Shown here in pieces: positions 17,604 through 25,616 of a stretch of DNA of 64,000 bases (position 1 is the stretch's first letter; every line of letters starts with the position of its first letter). Made by a program: the position numbers and the translations under genes. A model generated the notes under the pieces. It saw nothing but the letters and a program-made list of their open reading frames with translations. It was not told where the DNA came from and did no database searches. Source of the stretch: Hyphomicrobiaceae bacterium (GTDB taxonomy: Bacteria > Pseudomonadota > Alphaproteobacteria > Rhizobiales > Hyphomicrobiaceae); the NCBI GenBank assembly GCA_023384095.1, contig JAHDXT010000013.1:1-64000 (forward strand), given 5' to 3'.

Positions 17604-18317
17604 GTGTCCTGGAGCGCTCAGGTCTTCCGCTACTGCGAGCGCGGCGCTGACCCGTCGTTCTGGGCCGAGCCGATCAACGCCGCGACTAACGGCGCATTCC
17701 TGATCGCGGCCGTGGTGGCCGGAATTTCGTTCGCGCGTCAGCCGCGGCCCGCACCCGCGCCCGGCGTCGCGGTGCTGATCGACCTCGTGTTCATCATCGG
17801 CGTGGGCAGCTTCCTTTTCCACACCTTTGCGACGCGCTGGTCGGCCCAGGCGGATGTGATCCCCATCGGCCTCTTCATGCTGGCCTACATGGGCTACGCG
17901 CTCCGGGTGTACCTCGACGCCGATTGGCTTTGGACCTTGGCGGGGCTCGCGCTGTTCATCGGCACGCTTCAACTCGCGGGAGACATCGACTGCCGGCCCG
18001 GCCTCTTCGGCACCGCGGCCGCGCGCGGACCCTGTCTCAACGGTACCGCCGGCTACGTGCCGGCGTTCCTGGCCATGCTGGGCATCGGCGCGGTGCTGCG
18101 GGTGAAGAAGCATCGCGCATCCGGCTATCTGCTGCTGGCGGCCGGCGTATTCCTCGCCTCGATGCTGTTCCGCACCGTCGATCTCGAGCTGTGCAGTGAG
18201 ACCCGCCTTGCAGGCAGCCTGCTCGGCACCCACTTCCTGTGGCATCTGCTCAACGCCGCGACGCTCTACCTGCTGCTCATGGCCGCCGTACGCCATGGCT
18301 ACCGCGTCCGCGCGTGA
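17604..18317 (+). CDS. Ceramidase-like seven-helix membrane protein
   Basis: A 237-residue protein with about seven hydrophobic segments, matching the alkaline ceramidase / CREST superfamily of membrane hydrolases. Diagnostic parts are the N-terminal YCERGADPSFWAEPINAATN, GSFLFHTFATRWSAQADVIPI (metal-binding His and Asp), and the C-terminal GTHFLWHLLNAATLYLL with paired histidines. Family members use zinc to cleave amide bonds in lipids; bacterial substrates are mostly unknown. Coding starts at a GTG (17604) behind GAGGG with tight spacing; the ATG at 17484 lies inside the preceding gene and is not credible. Confidence 0.8.
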   Translation: MSWSAQVFRYCERGADPSFWAEPINAATNGAFLIAAVVAGISFARQPRPAPAPGVAVLIDLVFIIGVGSFLFHTFATRWSAQADVIPIGLFMLAYMGYALRVYLDADWLWTLAGLALFIGTLQLAGDIDCRPGLFGTAAARGPCLNGTAGYVPAFLAMLGIGAVLRVKKHRASGYLLLAAGVFLASMLFRTVDLELCSETRLAGSLLGTHFLWHLLNAATLYLLLMAAVRHGYRVRA

Positions 18318-18356
18318 TTGCTTCCCCAGCGCCTGAAGCCCATAAAGGGCCGGCCC

Positions 18357-18443
18357 GCGGACGTGGTGGAACTGGTAGACACACAGGACTTAAAATCCTG
18401 AGGCGGCAACGCCGTGAGGGTTCGACTCCCTCCGTCCGCACCA
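18357..18443 (+). tRNA. tRNA-Leu (anticodon TAA)
   Basis: An 87-nt class II tRNA. The acceptor stem pairs gcggacg (18357-18363) with cgtccgc near the 3' end; the anticodon stem is cagga/tcctg around loop cttaaaa, giving anticodon TAA (reads UUA). A variable arm (ggcggcaacgccg) and a T arm with ggttcgactcc follow, and CCA is encoded at 18441-18443. A short T run (ttttt) follows immediately. It borders the lower-GC remnant/Fic patch. Confidence 0.95.
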
Positions 18444-18558
18444 TTTTTCAGTAATACGTAAGACATTGAAATCATTGATGATCTTTTGTCAAACCTGTAC
18501 GCTTGAGGTTGGCTGGTCCCAAAATTTTACCTTAACCATATGAAATAAATAAGGAATT

Positions 18559-18915
18559 ATGGCTCGCGTCCGGTTTTGGCCGAACGATGACGCTGAGAAC
18601 ACGAAATTTATGCCCCCGCAATACTGAAAAATATCCGCCGTATTTTTATGAGTACGACATCAGCCAGAAGGAGAAGGTTGAGATCGTAGAGTTTCTATAT
18701 TCGGTTGCAGAAAATTTCGCGGATCTGGCATTCGGCGTTCACCCACCCAGCTCTTGAATGCAGGTGAAGACAGGCAAAGCATCATCGATTTTTTTGAAGA
18801 AATGTCCAACGATCCGGTGGTGGATGAATTGCTGGCTGAATGTAAGAAATCGGGCAAATTCAATAGCGATCCTGCTGAAGGTCAGCTTGCCTGCCCGCCA
18901 AAAGCAAGCCAGTAG
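18559..18915 (+). pseudogene. Frameshifted hypothetical gene remnant
   Basis: From an ATG at 18559 (aagga 4 nt upstream) the frame reads 22 codons (MARVRFWPNDDAENTKFMPP...) and stops at 18625-18627. Coding-like sequence then continues in the +1 frame (EKYPPYFYEYDISQKEKVE, 18626-18757), and returns to the original frame near 18745 (QLLNAGEDRQSIIDFFEEMS...) to a TAG at 18913-18915. Together this is about 118 codons interrupted by two compensating frame shifts. Base composition is clearly lower in GC than the surroundings. I do not recognise the protein. It overlaps the 3' end of the convergent fic gene by about 34 nt. Sequencing error is a formal alternative. The stretch 18444-18558 holds nothing else I can identify. 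Confidence 0.55.
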
Positions 18916-19997
18916 CGGGTTGCCTTCCGGTCGCCCGTCCTGACCAGAGCGCCAAGAGCCACAAGCTCTCCTAGATCACGCCGCGCTGTGGCTGGCGACG
19001 CTCCGGTGATGGAGCCGTAGTTTCCGGCGGAAAGCCCTCCTTCAAATCCATCCGGTCCTTCTCGCAGCATGCGTAGCAGCGCTTTCTCCTGACGTAAGTT
19101 GATCTTGCCCCGCAAGCCATCCAGCAGCCTGGCCTTGGCGATCAGGAAGTCGATCCAGTGTTGCGTATGGCTCTGAGCCTCCAGCACCGTTTCCCCGAAC
19201 CATATCAGCCAGGGGGTGATCTCGTTGTCCTTGCTCGCGTTCTCCAGCGCGGCGTAATAGGCCTTGCGTTTTCGCTCTATCATGACGGAAAGGGCCGTCA
19301 TGCTCGGCTGCCCAAGCCCTTGCGCCAGAGCTTTTTCTGCAATCGCCCTCCCGATCCGACCATTGCCGTCTTCAAAGGGGTGGATGGACTCAAAATAGAG
19401 ATGGGCTATCCCTGTACGGGCAAGCGCAGGCAGAGGCTTTCTGCCGTCAGGCGCTGTCTCGTTGAACCAAAGGCAAAACGTCTCCATCTCGGCTTCAACG
19501 CGATTGGAGGGTGGCGCTTCGTAGTGAACCTTGGGTGCGTGGATCGCCCCGGAGACGATTTGCATCGGCTCCGTGTGCGTGCGGTACCCACCGATATCCC
19601 TGATATCGCGGCGAGCGTTCATCAGGAGCCTGTGCCAGTCGAACAGAACCTGGTGTGTGAGCGGGATGTCGAAGTGCCGGTAAAGATCGACCATCATCTC
19701 GGCAATACCCTGTTCGGCGGCCCCGATGCGCCTGTGGTCGGTACTCAGGCCGAACTGACGCCGGATGGACGATTGCAGGCTGTCCCGATCCAGGATCTCG
19801 CCCTCGATCTCCGACGTTTTGAACGCCTCACTGCTGATGATCTCGACTGTAAGCTGCGCAGATTCGTCTTCGGCAAGGTGCCGTGCAGCGCCGATAACGA
19901 TCCCGCCCTGCTGCAAGAATCTTGCTTCCAGAGGGGCGAGAGCCTCCGCGTCAAAACGGAAGCGAGGCCAGTCGGGTTGTTGCCAGCTCCACATCAT
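18882..19997 (-). CDS. Fic-domain protein (DUF4172 N-terminus, winged-helix C-terminus)
   Basis: A 371-residue Fic protein, probably an AMP-transferase acting on a host-cell protein of its own cytosol. The N-terminal WSWQQPDWPRFRFD is typical of the DUF4172 subgroup. The Fic core motif HPFEDGNGRIGRA (residues 206-218) has the catalytic His206, Asp210 and Arg214 intact. An N-terminal inhibitory motif of the form (S/T)xxxE(G/N) is present at residues 61-66 (TSEIEG), so activity is likely self-restrained (class II). The last 70 residues look like a winged helix-turn-helix (SPATARRDLGELVALGALV), suggesting DNA binding. Two palindromes lie at and just upstream of the start codon, so autoregulation is likely. 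The gene has moderately lower GC than its neighbours. Confidence 0.9.
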   Translation of the reverse strand: MMWSWQQPDWPRFRFDAEALAPLEARFLQQGGIVIGAARHLAEDESAQLTVEIISSEAFKTSEIEGEILDRDSLQSSIRRQFGLSTDHRRIGAAEQGIAEMMVDLYRHFDIPLTHQVLFDWHRLLMNARRDIRDIGGYRTHTEPMQIVSGAIHAPKVHYEAPPSNRVEAEMETFCLWFNETAPDGRKPLPALARTGIAHLYFESIHPFEDGNGRIGRAIAEKALAQGLGQPSMTALSVMIERKRKAYYAALENASKDNEITPWLIWFGETVLEAQSHTQHWIDFLIAKARLLDGLRGKINLRQEKALLRMLREGPDGFEGGLSAGNYGSITGASPATARRDLGELVALGALVRTGDRKATRYWLAFGGQAS

Positions 19998-20025
19998 GAG
20001 CGATAGTCTACACTATTATCGCTCA
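19997..20025. promoter_or_regulatory. Putative operator 1 overlapping the fic start
   Basis: Inverted repeat tgagcgata (19997-20005) / tatcgctca (20017-20025) with an 11-nt spacer. The left arm touches the first base of the fic start codon (ATG at 19997 on the minus strand). The half-site is the same as in the neighbouring palindrome, so a single DNA-binding protein probably recognises both. A protein bound here would block transcription or translation start of fic. Confidence 0.6.
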
Positions 20026-20039
20026 GAACACAGTAATAT

Positions 20040-20070
20040 GTGAGCGATAAAGATGATATTTATCGCTCAC
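20040..20070. promoter_or_regulatory. Putative operator 2 upstream of fic
   Basis: A perfect 12-bp inverted repeat gtgagcgataaa (20040-20051) / tttatcgctcac (20059-20070) around a 7-nt spacer, sharing the core gagcgata with operator 1. Its centre is about 58 bp upstream of the fic start and about 34 bp from operator 1 (centre to centre roughly 44 bp). The Fic protein's own winged-helix domain is the natural candidate for the binder. Confidence 0.65.
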
Positions 20071-20177
20071 AGAGCAGGATCTGGCGCAAAGGCTTGCGCC
20101 ACCTCACCTAACTGGGCCTCAAGATCCTCAAGAGAAGCTATGAGCTGGCGCCTGCGCCGCCGCAAGCCGGAAAGCAT
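20067..20177 (-). other. Possible small ORF in the gap between fic and the enolase-superfamily gene
   Basis: The 361-nt gap from fic (19997) to the next gene (20359) holds the two operators and little else. A 36-codon frame (ATG at 20177, stop at 20067-20069 inside operator 2) encodes MLSGLRRRRRQLIASLEDLE..., ending in an amphipathic, coiled-coil-like segment and FAPDPAL. It may be a degraded C-terminus of a larger protein, since the reading frame stays open upstream to about 20321. It has no convincing ribosome-binding site. The rest (20178-20358) shows no gene I can support. Confidence 0.25.
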
Positions 20178-20358
20178 ATTTGGGACTACAACCCCCGATT
20201 GCTTGCTGTTCCGGCCAGCATGACCGAACCTCCATTGTCCGTAGGCTCCGTTTGCGCTCAGCAGATGGCCGCGGCGGCGGTGGCGGCCGGGGGGGCAGCA
20301 TGATGCCCAAGGGGCCGCCATCGCTCATTTCGATCGGCGCGACGCCACGCCCTTCCGA

Positions 20359-21489
20359 TCACCTGGCTGCAAACCGCTCGAGCGCCGCGCGATCGACATC
20401 GATCCCGAGCCCCGGACCGTCCGGAACCTGGACGACGCCCGAGACATGCTCGATCGGCTTTTTCAGCACCGCCTGCCGGAACGGATGCTCGGAGCGGTCG
20501 AGCTCGAGCAGCGGCTCGCGCGGCTTGTGCCGCGGCGGGTGGTGCGGGAGGACGGCCAGCAGGTGGAGCGCGGCGGCAAGTCCGATCCCCGTCCCCCAGA
20601 CGTGCGGCAGGTAGCGTACGCCGAACGCGTTGGCCATGTCGGCGATCTTCTTGCATTCCGATAAGCCACCCGCCGCGCAGGTATCCGGCTGGATGATGTC
20701 CATGGCGCGCCGCGCCAGCACCTCGCGAAACCCCCAGCGGGTGAACTCGCACTCGCCGCCGGCGACGGGGATCGGCTGGCCGCGGCGCACCTCCTCGTAA
20801 GAGCCGAGATCCTCCGGCGCCACCGGCTCCTCGAGCCAGCCGATGTCGAGCGGCGCCACGGCGCGGCCGAGCGCGACGGCATCGACGGCGTCATAGCCGT
20901 GATTGGCGTCGAGCATGAGCCCGACCTGCGGGCCGATGGTCTCGCGCACCGCGCGAATGAGAGCGATGTCCTCCTGCAGCCCGAAGCCGATCTTGAGCTT
21001 GACCGCGCCGAAACCCTCGCGTGCGTAACCCGCCACTTCCGCGGTGATGTAATCGAGCGGGTCGCCCGCATCGCGCCGGTAGGTGCCGGTCGCATAGGCG
21101 GCCACACCGGTCCGCAGCGGCCCGCCCATGAGGCGATGGACCGGCGCGCCGAAGCGCTTGCCCCTGATGTCCCAGAGCGCGACGTCGACGCCGCTCAATG
21201 CTGTGACGACGAGCCCCTTCTGACCCTGATCGCGAAACTGACTGTAGAGCGTCTGCCAGATGCGCTCGGTCGCGAGCGCGTCCGCCCCGAGGAGCAGCGG
21301 ACGGAAAGCGTGCACCACGGCCGCATTGAGCCGCGGCGGCCCGAAGCACTCGCCCCATCCCACCGTGCCGTCCTCGCACACGATCTCGACGATGCAAGCC
21401 CCACGCACTTCCGTCCGGTCGAAGGACCACGAAAACGGCATCGCCAGTCTGGCTTCGAGCACGTGTGTCCTGACGTCGGCTATCCGCAT
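20359..21489 (-). CDS. Mandelate racemase/muconate lactonizing enzyme family protein
   Basis: A 376-residue enolase-superfamily enzyme. The N-terminal capping domain is followed by the barrel with general-base lysines KLKIG (Lys164, Lys166), metal ligands Asp194 (LMLDANHG), Glu220/221 (WLEEPV) and Glu246 (AGGECEF), and catalytic His296 (LPHVWGT). The Lys-X-Lys plus His pattern places it in the mandelate racemase subgroup, which abstracts a proton alpha to a carboxylate in racemisation or acid-sugar dehydration; the exact substrate cannot be read. Start 21489 is preferred to 21501 because GGAG sits 6 nt before it. It is divergent from a TRAP transporter across 268 nt that must hold both promoters, suggesting an uptake-plus-catabolism module. 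Confidence 0.85.
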   Translation of the reverse strand: MRIADVRTHVLEARLAMPFSWSFDRTEVRGACIVEIVCEDGTVGWGECFGPPRLNAAVVHAFRPLLLGADALATERIWQTLYSQFRDQGQKGLVVTALSGVDVALWDIRGKRFGAPVHRLMGGPLRTGVAAYATGTYRRDAGDPLDYITAEVAGYAREGFGAVKLKIGFGLQEDIALIRAVRETIGPQVGLMLDANHGYDAVDAVALGRAVAPLDIGWLEEPVAPEDLGSYEEVRRGQPIPVAGGECEFTRWGFREVLARRAMDIIQPDTCAAGGLSECKKIADMANAFGVRYLPHVWGTGIGLAAALHLLAVLPHHPPRHKPREPLLELDRSEHPFRQAVLKKPIEHVSGVVQVPDGPGLGIDVDRAALERFAAR

Positions 21490-21757
21490 AGGCTGCTCCA
21501 TAGGCTACTCGGCGGCAGATGCGCCGAGTATTGCTGCGACGGCGAATCTTGGATAGCTGCAACCTCGTCAGGCATGCGCCGCCCGGGTGCCTTCACCCCG
21601 ACGGCGCGCGGCAATGTTCCCAGATGTTCTGAACGCGAACTAGGGCTAGTGCCGTCACCGGACGTAAGCTATCGTGCCGCCGCTGCGGCCGCGAACGGCC
21701 GGGCCGGGAGACCTGCATCTCACGGAAGAGCAAGGCGGCCATAACGGAGGAAACACC

Positions 21758-22756
21758 ATGATTCGACGCAGAACAGTGCTCGCCGGTATCGGAGCGACGG
21801 CCGCCGGCTCGATCGCCATGCCGGGGATCGCGAAGGCGCAGACGATCACGCTCAACGGAGCCTCGCAGTTCAACGACGACCATGCGTTCACGAAGGCGAT
21901 GGTCAGGTTCGAGGAGCTGGTCAAGAAGTACTACGGCAAGCCGATCGAGTTCGTGCTGCACAAGAACTCCTCGCTCGGCCTCGAGAAGCAGTATTTCGAG
22001 TACATGGCCCAGGGCAAGGCGGTCGATTATGCCGTCGTCTCGCCCGCGCACATGTCGACCTTCTCCAAGGCGGCGCCTTTCATCGATGCGCCTTTCCTGT
22101 TCCGCGACCTCGACCACTGGAACAAGGTGCTCGACGCCGACCTGCTGAAGCCGATCGCCGACGAGATCGCCGCGAAGGCGGACGTCATGCTGATCGGCTA
22201 CGCAGGCGGCGGCGTGCGCAACATCTTCATCAACAAACCGATGGGCTCGCTGGAGGAGATCAAGGGCCTCAAGGTGCGCGTGCAAGGCGCGCCGATCTGG
22301 TCGCGCACGTTCCAGGCCGCCGGCATGGCGCCGACCGTGATCGCCTATAACGAGGTCTACAACGCCATCCAGAACAACGTCATCCAGGCCGGCGAGAACG
22401 AGGCTGCCGGCGTCGAGCAGATGAAGTTCTTCGAGGTGGCGCCGAATCTGGCGCTCACCCAGCACGCGATCACCATCCGGCCGCTCTGCTTCTCAGGCAA
22501 GATCTTCAAAGCGCTGCCGGCCGACCTTCAGGCCGCCGTGGTCAAGGCAGGCAAGGAAGCCGGCGCCTTCGGCCGCCAGATCGAGTCCTCGGAGGACGAG
22601 AAGAAGCTCGACGCGCTCGAGAAGGCCGGCAAGCTGAAGCGCATCCCGTTCAAGGGCCGCGACGAGATGAAGAAGCTGGTCGACCCGGTCTTGGCCGCCT
22701 ATGCCAAGGAGATCGGGGCCGAGGACATCTATCAGAAGATCAACGCGATCAAATGA
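21758..22756 (+). CDS. dctP: TRAP transporter solute-binding protein (DctP type)
   Basis: A 332-residue periplasmic binding protein. The N-terminus MIRRRTVLAGIG followed by a hydrophobic stretch and AKAQ resembles a Tat-type signal peptide. The body shows DctP-family features: GSLEEIKGLKVRVQGAPIWSRTFQAAG, the conserved arginine of that strand that contacts the ligand carboxylate, and NEVYNAIQNNVIQAGEN. It delivers an organic acid to the membrane subunits encoded directly downstream. The start is fixed by ACGGAGG upstream of 21758. Ligand unknown; the divergent enolase-superfamily enzyme hints at an acid sugar or hydroxy acid. Confidence 0.92.
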   Translation: MIRRRTVLAGIGATAAGSIAMPGIAKAQTITLNGASQFNDDHAFTKAMVRFEELVKKYYGKPIEFVLHKNSSLGLEKQYFEYMAQGKAVDYAVVSPAHMSTFSKAAPFIDAPFLFRDLDHWNKVLDADLLKPIADEIAAKADVMLIGYAGGGVRNIFINKPMGSLEEIKGLKVRVQGAPIWSRTFQAAGMAPTVIAYNEVYNAIQNNVIQAGENEAAGVEQMKFFEVAPNLALTQHAITIRPLCFSGKIFKALPADLQAAVVKAGKEAGAFGRQIESSEDEKKLDALEKAGKLKRIPFKGRDEMKKLVDPVLAAYAKEIGAEDIYQKINAIK

Positions 22757-22856
22757 ACGGGCGGATGGCGCCGTCCGCTGCGCCATTCACTCCGATCGCC
22801 TGCCGGCCGGGGCCATCCCCCGGCCGTCCTTGTCCTCTGTTCGCCCGGTGTCATTC

Positions 22857-23375
22857 ATGATGTTCTCGACGATACCGCCGGACCGCCGGTCCGTCTGGCG
22901 GCGTTTCACGAGCTGGTATGCCGCGCTCCTCTCATGGCTCATGGCGGTCTCCGTCGCGATCCTCGTCATCCCGGTCAGTCTGCAGATTTTCTCGCGCTAT
23001 ACCGCTCTCATCCCGTCCTACATCTGGACCGAGGAGATGGCGCGCTTCCTCTTCATCTGGACGATCATGATCGGCGCCATGATCGGCGTCCGGGAAACGA
23101 CGCACTTCGAGGTCGACGTCTGGCCGCAAATGGGCGAGCGTGGCGAAGCGGCGGCGCGCCTCCTTGGCCGGCTCGGCGTGCTGGTCACCGCGCTGGTGTT
23201 CGTGACCGCGGGCATCCAGTTCACCGAGTTCGCGATGAACAGGATCTCCGAGCTCGCCGAGCTGCCGCTGTGGCTCATCCACGTGGCCTGGCCGCTGACC
23301 GGCATCACCTGGATCGTGTTCCTCGGCGAGCAGATGCTGGACGACCTGCGGATCATCCTCGGGAGGGCGGCATGA
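22857..23375 (+). CDS. dctQ: TRAP transporter small permease (DctQ type)
   Basis: A 172-residue protein with four hydrophobic segments, the size and topology of DctQ subunits. The conserved TEEMARFLFIWTIMIGA and the REttHFEVDVW region (here VRETTHFEVDVW) are family hallmarks. It forms the membrane complex with the large permease and docks the binding protein. It begins 100 nt after dctP; ATG at 22857 or 22860 are both possible and no strong Shine-Dalgarno sequence is visible. The stop overlaps the dctM start as ATGA (23372-23375). Confidence 0.9.
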   Translation: MMFSTIPPDRRSVWRRFTSWYAALLSWLMAVSVAILVIPVSLQIFSRYTALIPSYIWTEEMARFLFIWTIMIGAMIGVRETTHFEVDVWPQMGERGEAAARLLGRLGVLVTALVFVTAGIQFTEFAMNRISELAELPLWLIHVAWPLTGITWIVFLGEQMLDDLRIILGRAA

Positions 23376-24691
23376 CGGGCGCCGTGCTGTCACCCGGCGA
23401 AGCGGCGGCGATCCTGTTCGGGCTGTTCTTCTTCCTGATGTCCATCCGCGTGCCGGTCGCCTTCGCGCTCGGGCTCGCCTGCCTGCCGATCCTGGCCATC
23501 GAGCCGCGGCTCGATACCATGACGCTCATGCAGGAGACGTTCAACGCCTACAATTCCTTCATCCTGCTGGCGGTGCCCTTCTACCTGCTCACCGCCAACA
23601 TCATGAACATCGGCGGCACCACCGACCGCCTGATGCGGCTGTCGCGCGCGATGGTGGGGCATTTCCCCGGCAGCCTGGCACAGATCAACGTCGTGCTGTC
23701 GATATTCTTCTCCGGCATTTCCGGCTCGGCCACGGCCGATGCCGCCAGCCAGTCGAAGCTCTTCATCGAGGCGCAGACCAGGGAAGGCTATGACCTGTCC
23801 TTCTCGGTGGCGATCACCGCGGTTTCGGCCGTGCTCGCGGTCATCATCCCGCCGTCGATCGTGATGATCGTCTGGGGCGGCATTCTCACCGTGTCCATCG
23901 GCGGGCTGTTCCTGGCCGGCATCCTGCCCGGGCTGCTCGTCGGCCTGGCGCAGATGGCCACCGTGCACCTCTATGCCAAGTCGCGCGGCTACAAGACTTA
24001 TCCGCGCGCGACCTGGCGCGAGCTCATGTGCGGGCTATGGGTGTCGATCCCGGCGCTGATGACCCCGGCCATCATCATCGGGGGCAAGATCTTCGGCTTG
24101 TTCACGGCCACGGAGGCCGCCTGCATCGCGGTGCTGTACGCCAGCGTGCTGTCGCTGATCGTCTATCGCGAGTTGGACGCCAAGGGCCTCTACGCTGCGC
24201 TGACCGATACCGGCAAGCTCGCCGGAATCACCCTTTTCTGCGTCGGCACTGCCAGCACTTTCGGCTGGCTGCTCGCCTACTACAAGATCCCCGAGGCGAT
24301 CCTGTCCGGCGTGACGACCTGGAACATGGGGTTCTTCGCAACCGGCTTCTTCATCGCCGCTGTGTTCCTGGTCGTCGGGTGCTTCCTCGACGCCATCCCT
24401 GCCATCATCATCTGCGCACCGATCCTGGAGCCGCTGACCAGGACCGTGTCGATGGAGCCGATCCACTTCGCGATGATCGGCATCGTTTCCCTGGCCTTCG
24501 GCCTCGTGACGCCGCCCTACGGGTTGTGCTTGCTGATCGCATGCGCAATAGCGGGCATCCGGATGCGCGAGGCGCTCAGGGACGTCGGCATCATGCTGAT
24601 ACCCATGCTCATGGTGCTGGCCCTGGTGATCGTCTGGCCCGAGCTGGTGCTGGCGGTTCCGCGCCTGCTTGCGCCGGAATTCTTGCGGTGA
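23372..24691 (+). CDS. dctM: TRAP transporter large permease (DctM type)
   Basis: A 439-residue, about 12-helix sodium-coupled permease, the transporting subunit of the TRAP system. Family motifs include VPVAFALGLA, LLAVPFYLLTANIMNIGG, FFSGISGSATADAASQSK (ion/substrate region), and IPPSIVMIVWG; a second copy of the fold is marked by FLDAIPAIIICAPILEPL and GLVTPPYGLCLLI. Start at 23372 with GGGAGGG upstream and 4-nt overlap with dctQ. With dctP and dctQ it makes a complete three-gene transporter. Confidence 0.93.
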   Translation: MTGAVLSPGEAAAILFGLFFFLMSIRVPVAFALGLACLPILAIEPRLDTMTLMQETFNAYNSFILLAVPFYLLTANIMNIGGTTDRLMRLSRAMVGHFPGSLAQINVVLSIFFSGISGSATADAASQSKLFIEAQTREGYDLSFSVAITAVSAVLAVIIPPSIVMIVWGGILTVSIGGLFLAGILPGLLVGLAQMATVHLYAKSRGYKTYPRATWRELMCGLWVSIPALMTPAIIIGGKIFGLFTATEAACIAVLYASVLSLIVYRELDAKGLYAALTDTGKLAGITLFCVGTASTFGWLLAYYKIPEAILSGVTTWNMGFFATGFFIAAVFLVVGCFLDAIPAIIICAPILEPLTRTVSMEPIHFAMIGIVSLAFGLVTPPYGLCLLIACAIAGIRMREALRDVGIMLIPMLMVLALVIVWPELVLAVPRLLAPEFLR

Positions 24692-24921
24692 GGCGGCAAT
24701 AGCTATCCCTCGCCGGGAGCTGCGGGGCGCCGAGGATGCCCGCCTCTCCCTTGGGCGTTACGGGAGCGCAGTGGACTTGCATATCCGGGCCGGCCCGTCC
24801 CAGCCGGCAGCGGTCCGGGGTCCCACTTTGGCCCCAATCCTCGGCAAGACGGATTCGCGCGCCTGGCCGCACATGCCGGGCAGCAGCCGCGCCGATGGCG
24901 CAGATCATGGGAGGGGCGCGG

Positions 24922-25467
24922 GTGAGGACGGCAGTGGCCATCTGCAAGCGGCGCCGGGCCGGCGCAGTCGCTGCTGCCTCGGCCATGCTGGCTTGGCTCG
25001 TTGCCGCGCTCGGCTCGACCGCATTCGCTCAGGCGCCGGACGGAACCGTCAAGGCCCAGCACGGCGACTGGCAGGTGGTGTGCAAGGCGCCGCCCCCGGG
25101 CGCCAAGTCGGAGACCTGCGCGCTCGTGCAGAGCGTGACGGCCGAGGACCGCAACAACGTCGGCCTGACGGTCTACTTCCAGAAGTTCTCCAACGGCACC
25201 CGCGTGCTGCGCGTGTTCGCGCCGGTCGGCGTGCTGCTGCCGCCCGGACTCGGGCTGAAGATCGACGACAGGGATGTCGGCCACGCGCCTTTCCTGCGCT
25301 GCCACGCCTTCGCGTGCTACGCGCAGGTGGTCGCCGAGGACAAGCTGGTCGAGCAGCTCAAGACGGGCAAGACGGCGATCTTCATCATCTTCCAGACCGA
25401 GGAAGCGGGAATCGGCATTCCCATCTCGCTGGCCGGCTTCGCCCAGGCGCTCGCGGCGCTGCAATAG
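24922..25467 (+). CDS. Invasion-associated locus B (IalB)-family secreted protein
   Basis: A 181-residue protein with an N-terminal signal peptide (basic KRRR then a hydrophobic stretch ending STAFAQ) and an IalB-family domain: HGDWQVVCK near the start, a TCALVQSV segment, VLRVFAPVGVLLPPGLGLKID, and the cysteine pair in FLRCHAFACYAQV. IalB was named in Bartonella for erythrocyte invasion, but homologues are widespread in free-living alphaproteobacteria and their function is unsettled. A GTG at 24922 after GGGAGGGG is preferred; ATG at 24895 is possible. It is monocistronic in appearance. The 230 nt before it contain no gene I can support. Confidence 0.82.
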   Translation: MRTAVAICKRRRAGAVAAASAMLAWLVAALGSTAFAQAPDGTVKAQHGDWQVVCKAPPPGAKSETCALVQSVTAEDRNNVGLTVYFQKFSNGTRVLRVFAPVGVLLPPGLGLKIDDRDVGHAPFLRCHAFACYAQVVAEDKLVEQLKTGKTAIFIIFQTEEAGIGIPISLAGFAQALAALQ

Positions 25468-25616
25468 CCCCGCGGGCCGCAGCCCCGATGGCGTCCCGCT
25501 GCTGCGGCCTGTAGGTTGCCGATCCTGCCTTGCAATCGCCGCAACAAACCGTTTAAGGGACGCAATGCCGCCAGCAGCAGCACGGTTTCTCCTGCCTTCC
25601 GCCATGTTGCACGGCT

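Noticed and set aside
18357-20358. Full integrative element with att sites at tRNA-Leu
   Set aside because: I found no second copy of the tRNA 3' end within the window and no integrase, so only a possible remnant is claimed.
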